64,000 bases of DNA from Candidatus Nitricoxidireducens bremensis. GTDB taxonomy: Bacteria > Pseudomonadota > Gammaproteobacteria > Burkholderiales > Rhodocyclaceae. Positions 62,390 to 64,000 of this stretch are shown here, one piece after another (within the stretch, counting starts at the first letter, position 1; each line of letters starts with the position of its first letter). The stretch lies in contig JAOTRT010000002.1 in NCBI GenBank assembly GCA_030247725.1, forward strand, positions 514,429-578,428. Direction: 5' to 3'. The notes below the pieces were generated by a model. The model had not been told where the DNA came from and did no database searches. It saw nothing but the letters and a program-made list of their open reading frames with translations. The position numbers and the translations under genes are program-made.

Positions 62390-63547
62390 TCAGGGCATTG
62401 CGTAGCCCATGTCGGTCAGCACGGATTCCAGGGCCGACAGGCACAGGCTCACGTTGCCCGCGTGGCAGGAATGGCCCATGAGACCGAAGCGCCACACCTT
62501 GCCGGCCAGCGGCCCGAGGCCGGCGCCGATCTCCAGGTTGAAGTCCTTCAGCAGCCGCTTGCGCACCTCGGCATCGGTCACGCCTTCGGGCACATAGACG
62601 GCGTTGAGTTGGGGCAGGCGCGCGTCCTCACGCACCACGAAGTGCAGACCCAAAGCCTCCAATCCCGCCTTGAGGGCCAGATGCTGGTCGCGATGGCGCA
62701 CCCAGGCCGCCTCCAGACCTTCCTCCCTAAGCATCACCAAAGACTCGTGCAGGGCGTAGAGGCTGTTGACCGGGGCCGTGTGGTGGTAGGTGCGATTCTC
62801 GGCGTTCCAGTAGCCGAGCACCAGGTTCAGGTCCATGAACCAGCTCTGGCACTTCTTCTTGCGCGACTTCACCTTTTCCACCGCCCGCGGCGAGAAGGTG
62901 ACGGGCGAAAGGCCCGGCGCGCAGGACAGGCACTTCTGGCTGCCCGAATAGACGGCGTCCGCCCCCCAGGCATCCACCAGCACCGGCGTCCCGCCGAGGG
63001 ACGTGACCGTATCGACGATGGACAGGGCCCCCGCCTCCCGCGCCAGGGCGCACAGGGCCGCCGCGTCGGACTGGGCGCCCGTGGAGGTTTCCGCATGGAC
63101 GAAGGCGACCACCTTGGTATCGGGATTGGCCTTCAGCGCATCGGCCACCTTCTGCGGATCGACGGGCTCGCCCCAGGTGTCCTCCACCACCACGGCAACA
63201 CCGCCGCAGCGTTCCACATTCTCGATCATGCGCCCGCCGAAGACGCCATTGCGGCAGACGATCACCTTGTCGCCCGGCTCCACCAGATTCACGAAGCAGG
63301 TTTCCATGCCCACGGAACCGGGACCGGAGACGGCGAAGGTCAGTGCGTTCTCCGTCTGGAAGGCGTAGCGCAGCAACACCTTCAGCTCGTCCATCATGCC
63401 GGCGAAAGCCGGGTCCAGATGGCCGATGACCGGCTGGCCGAGGGCCGCGAGCACGCGCGGATGCATGTCGGACGGGCCGGGGCCCATGAGCGTGCGCCGG
63501 GGCGCCTTGAAGGAGGTGATGGCAGCGGGGGCAGGGATGGCGGTCAT
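62390..63547 (-). CDS. Class V aminotransferase (alanine/serine-glyoxylate type)
   Basis: 385 residues from ATG 63547; the open frame goes 71 codons further without a clear start. PLP-lysine in YSGSQKCLSCAPGLSP, glycine-rich LMGPGPSDMHPRVLAALGQPVIGHLDPAF, FAVSGPGSVGMETCFVNLVEPGDKV and the end GLMGHSCHAGNVSLCLSALE fit alanine:glyoxylate aminotransferase 1/serine-glyoxylate aminotransferase. It handles glyoxylate/serine metabolism in the cytosol. The ribosome binding site is weak. Confidence 0.9.
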   Translation of the reverse strand: MTAIPAPAAITSFKAPRRTLMGPGPSDMHPRVLAALGQPVIGHLDPAFAGMMDELKVLLRYAFQTENALTFAVSGPGSVGMETCFVNLVEPGDKVIVCRNGVFGGRMIENVERCGGVAVVVEDTWGEPVDPQKVADALKANPDTKVVAFVHAETSTGAQSDAAALCALAREAGALSIVDTVTSLGGTPVLVDAWGADAVYSGSQKCLSCAPGLSPVTFSPRAVEKVKSRKKKCQSWFMDLNLVLGYWNAENRTYHHTAPVNSLYALHESLVMLREEGLEAAWVRHRDQHLALKAGLEALGLHFVVREDARLPQLNAVYVPEGVTDAEVRKRLLKDFNLEIGAGLGPLAGKVWRFGLMGHSCHAGNVSLCLSALESVLTDMGYAMP

Positions 63548-63814
63548 TGTCGAATCGTCGGTAGCAGTGATCGGGCCGGGAATCATAGCAAATCGGGCCT
63601 GTCCGGCTGAACCATCGGAGCGCAAGGCGCCGCCGCCATCATCGGCCACGCTGCCCCCGCCACGCGCGCCCGCTAAGTTGGTCGCATCGCAACCGATGCC
63701 TTCGGCGGCGCCTTGTGAGCCAATGAACAACCCCAATGGCATGGTGCTAGGATGGGGCATAGCATCAGCATTCCAAATACACTGAGCAGACTAGTTGCTC
63801 CGAGAGGAAATCCG

Positions 63815-63889
63815 GTGACACTCTTTCTGATTGTGGTCGTCGCCTTTGTCGCAATACCAATGGGGATTTATTTCCTAGGGAAGGCCTGA
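63815..63889 (+). pseudogene. Short hydrophobic ORF cut by an IS5-like end
   Basis: GTG 63815 follows AGAGGAAATCCG, a good ribosome binding site. 24 codons encode a hydrophobic helix (VTLFLIVVVAFVAIPMGIYFLGKA); the last three codons and the stop fall inside the IS-like terminus beginning at 63879. It may be the N-terminal membrane segment of a larger gene broken by insertion, or a small membrane protein. The surrounding 63548-63814 has lower GC and no other supported gene. Confidence 0.45.
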
Positions 63890-64000
63890 ACAAGTAGCAA
63901 CAGATGAAGGCGACGAGCGCGATTCCTGCCGAGGGCTTTGAAATGGCGGCGAAATTCGCCCCACGGGGCGCAACTCGCAGGCCGTTTCCGGCCTATGGGC
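63879..64000. mobile_element. IS5-like insertion sequence terminus (partial, right edge)
   Basis: GGAAGGCCTGAACAAGT (63879-63895) closely resembles the IS5 terminal repeat (GGAAGGTGCGAACAAGT). The preceding CTAG (63875-63878) fits the YTAR target preferred by IS5. An open frame on the - strand enters from the window edge and ends at 63868, just outside the IS end. The transposase would lie beyond the window. Confidence 0.6.

Overview
The window reads as chromosomal DNA of a GC-rich betaproteobacterium, most likely near the Rhodocyclales (Azospira/Dechloromonas/Azonexus type). This is inferred from the roughly two-thirds GC codon bias, the rpoN-hpf-ptsN-hprK block, a RibBX-type riboflavin enzyme, the O2-independent ubiquinone genes ubiUVT, paired cytochrome c peroxidases with FNR-like boxes, and a split bacterioferritin pair. 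I see no rRNA, tRNA or CRISPR array. Most genes lie on the + strand.

Layout. 1-12 kb is iron acquisition: the end of an FtrABCD-type ferrous iron importer (ftrB, ftrC, ftrD), then hemP-tonB-exbB-exbD, two TonB-dependent receptors, a PepSY-type membrane protein, a tiny membrane protein and a DUF2325 protein. 12-23 kb is peroxide defence and iron storage: ahpC-ahpF behind an OxyR site, bfr1-bfd behind a perfect 41-bp palindromic Fur-like operator, a ZIP transporter, bfr2, a rubrerythrin/Fe-S/DUF3501 module, dps, and two near-identical di-haem peroxidase genes flanking oxyR. The oxyR leader holds a full-consensus OxyR site. 23-36 kb has ubiB, a sodium:solute symporter and a polyamine ABC transporter whose potABC and potD are separated by a 1564-residue CheB-CheR-PAS-GGDEF-EAL gene. 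36-46 kb has cspA, an infA paralogue, DUF423, an MFS transporter, FNR-linked ubiUVT, a VanZ-like protein, MazG, a [2Fe-2S] ferredoxin and a CBS-PAS-GGDEF-EAL protein. 46-63.5 kb is largely housekeeping: a NodIJ-type exporter, cutA-dsbD, the ribE-ribBX-ribH-nusB-thiL-pgpA-pncC run, recA-recX-lptB-rpoN-hpf-ptsN-hprK, a psiF-like gene and an aminotransferase. At the right edge an IS5-like terminus appears to cut off a small reading frame.

The most unusual feature is a three-copy, about 340-bp structured intergenic repeat (1145-1492, 26617-26952, 47229-47571). Two copies sit between partner genes of one operon (ftrC/ftrD and nodI/nodJ). In copies 1 and 3 the repeat starts directly at the upstream stop codon. 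Each copy can fold into two long hairpins whose loops carry complementary CTCCTCCTT and AAGGAGGAG sequences, so a loop-loop contact is possible.

How it fits together: iron enters through Ftr and TonB-dependent routes and is stored in bacterioferritin and Dps. AhpCF, rubrerythrin and the peroxidases remove the peroxide that would react with it. Visible OxyR, Fur-like and FNR-like sites tie these genes to peroxide, iron and oxygen, as expected for a facultative or microaerophilic respirer that switches ubiquinone synthesis with oxygen supply.
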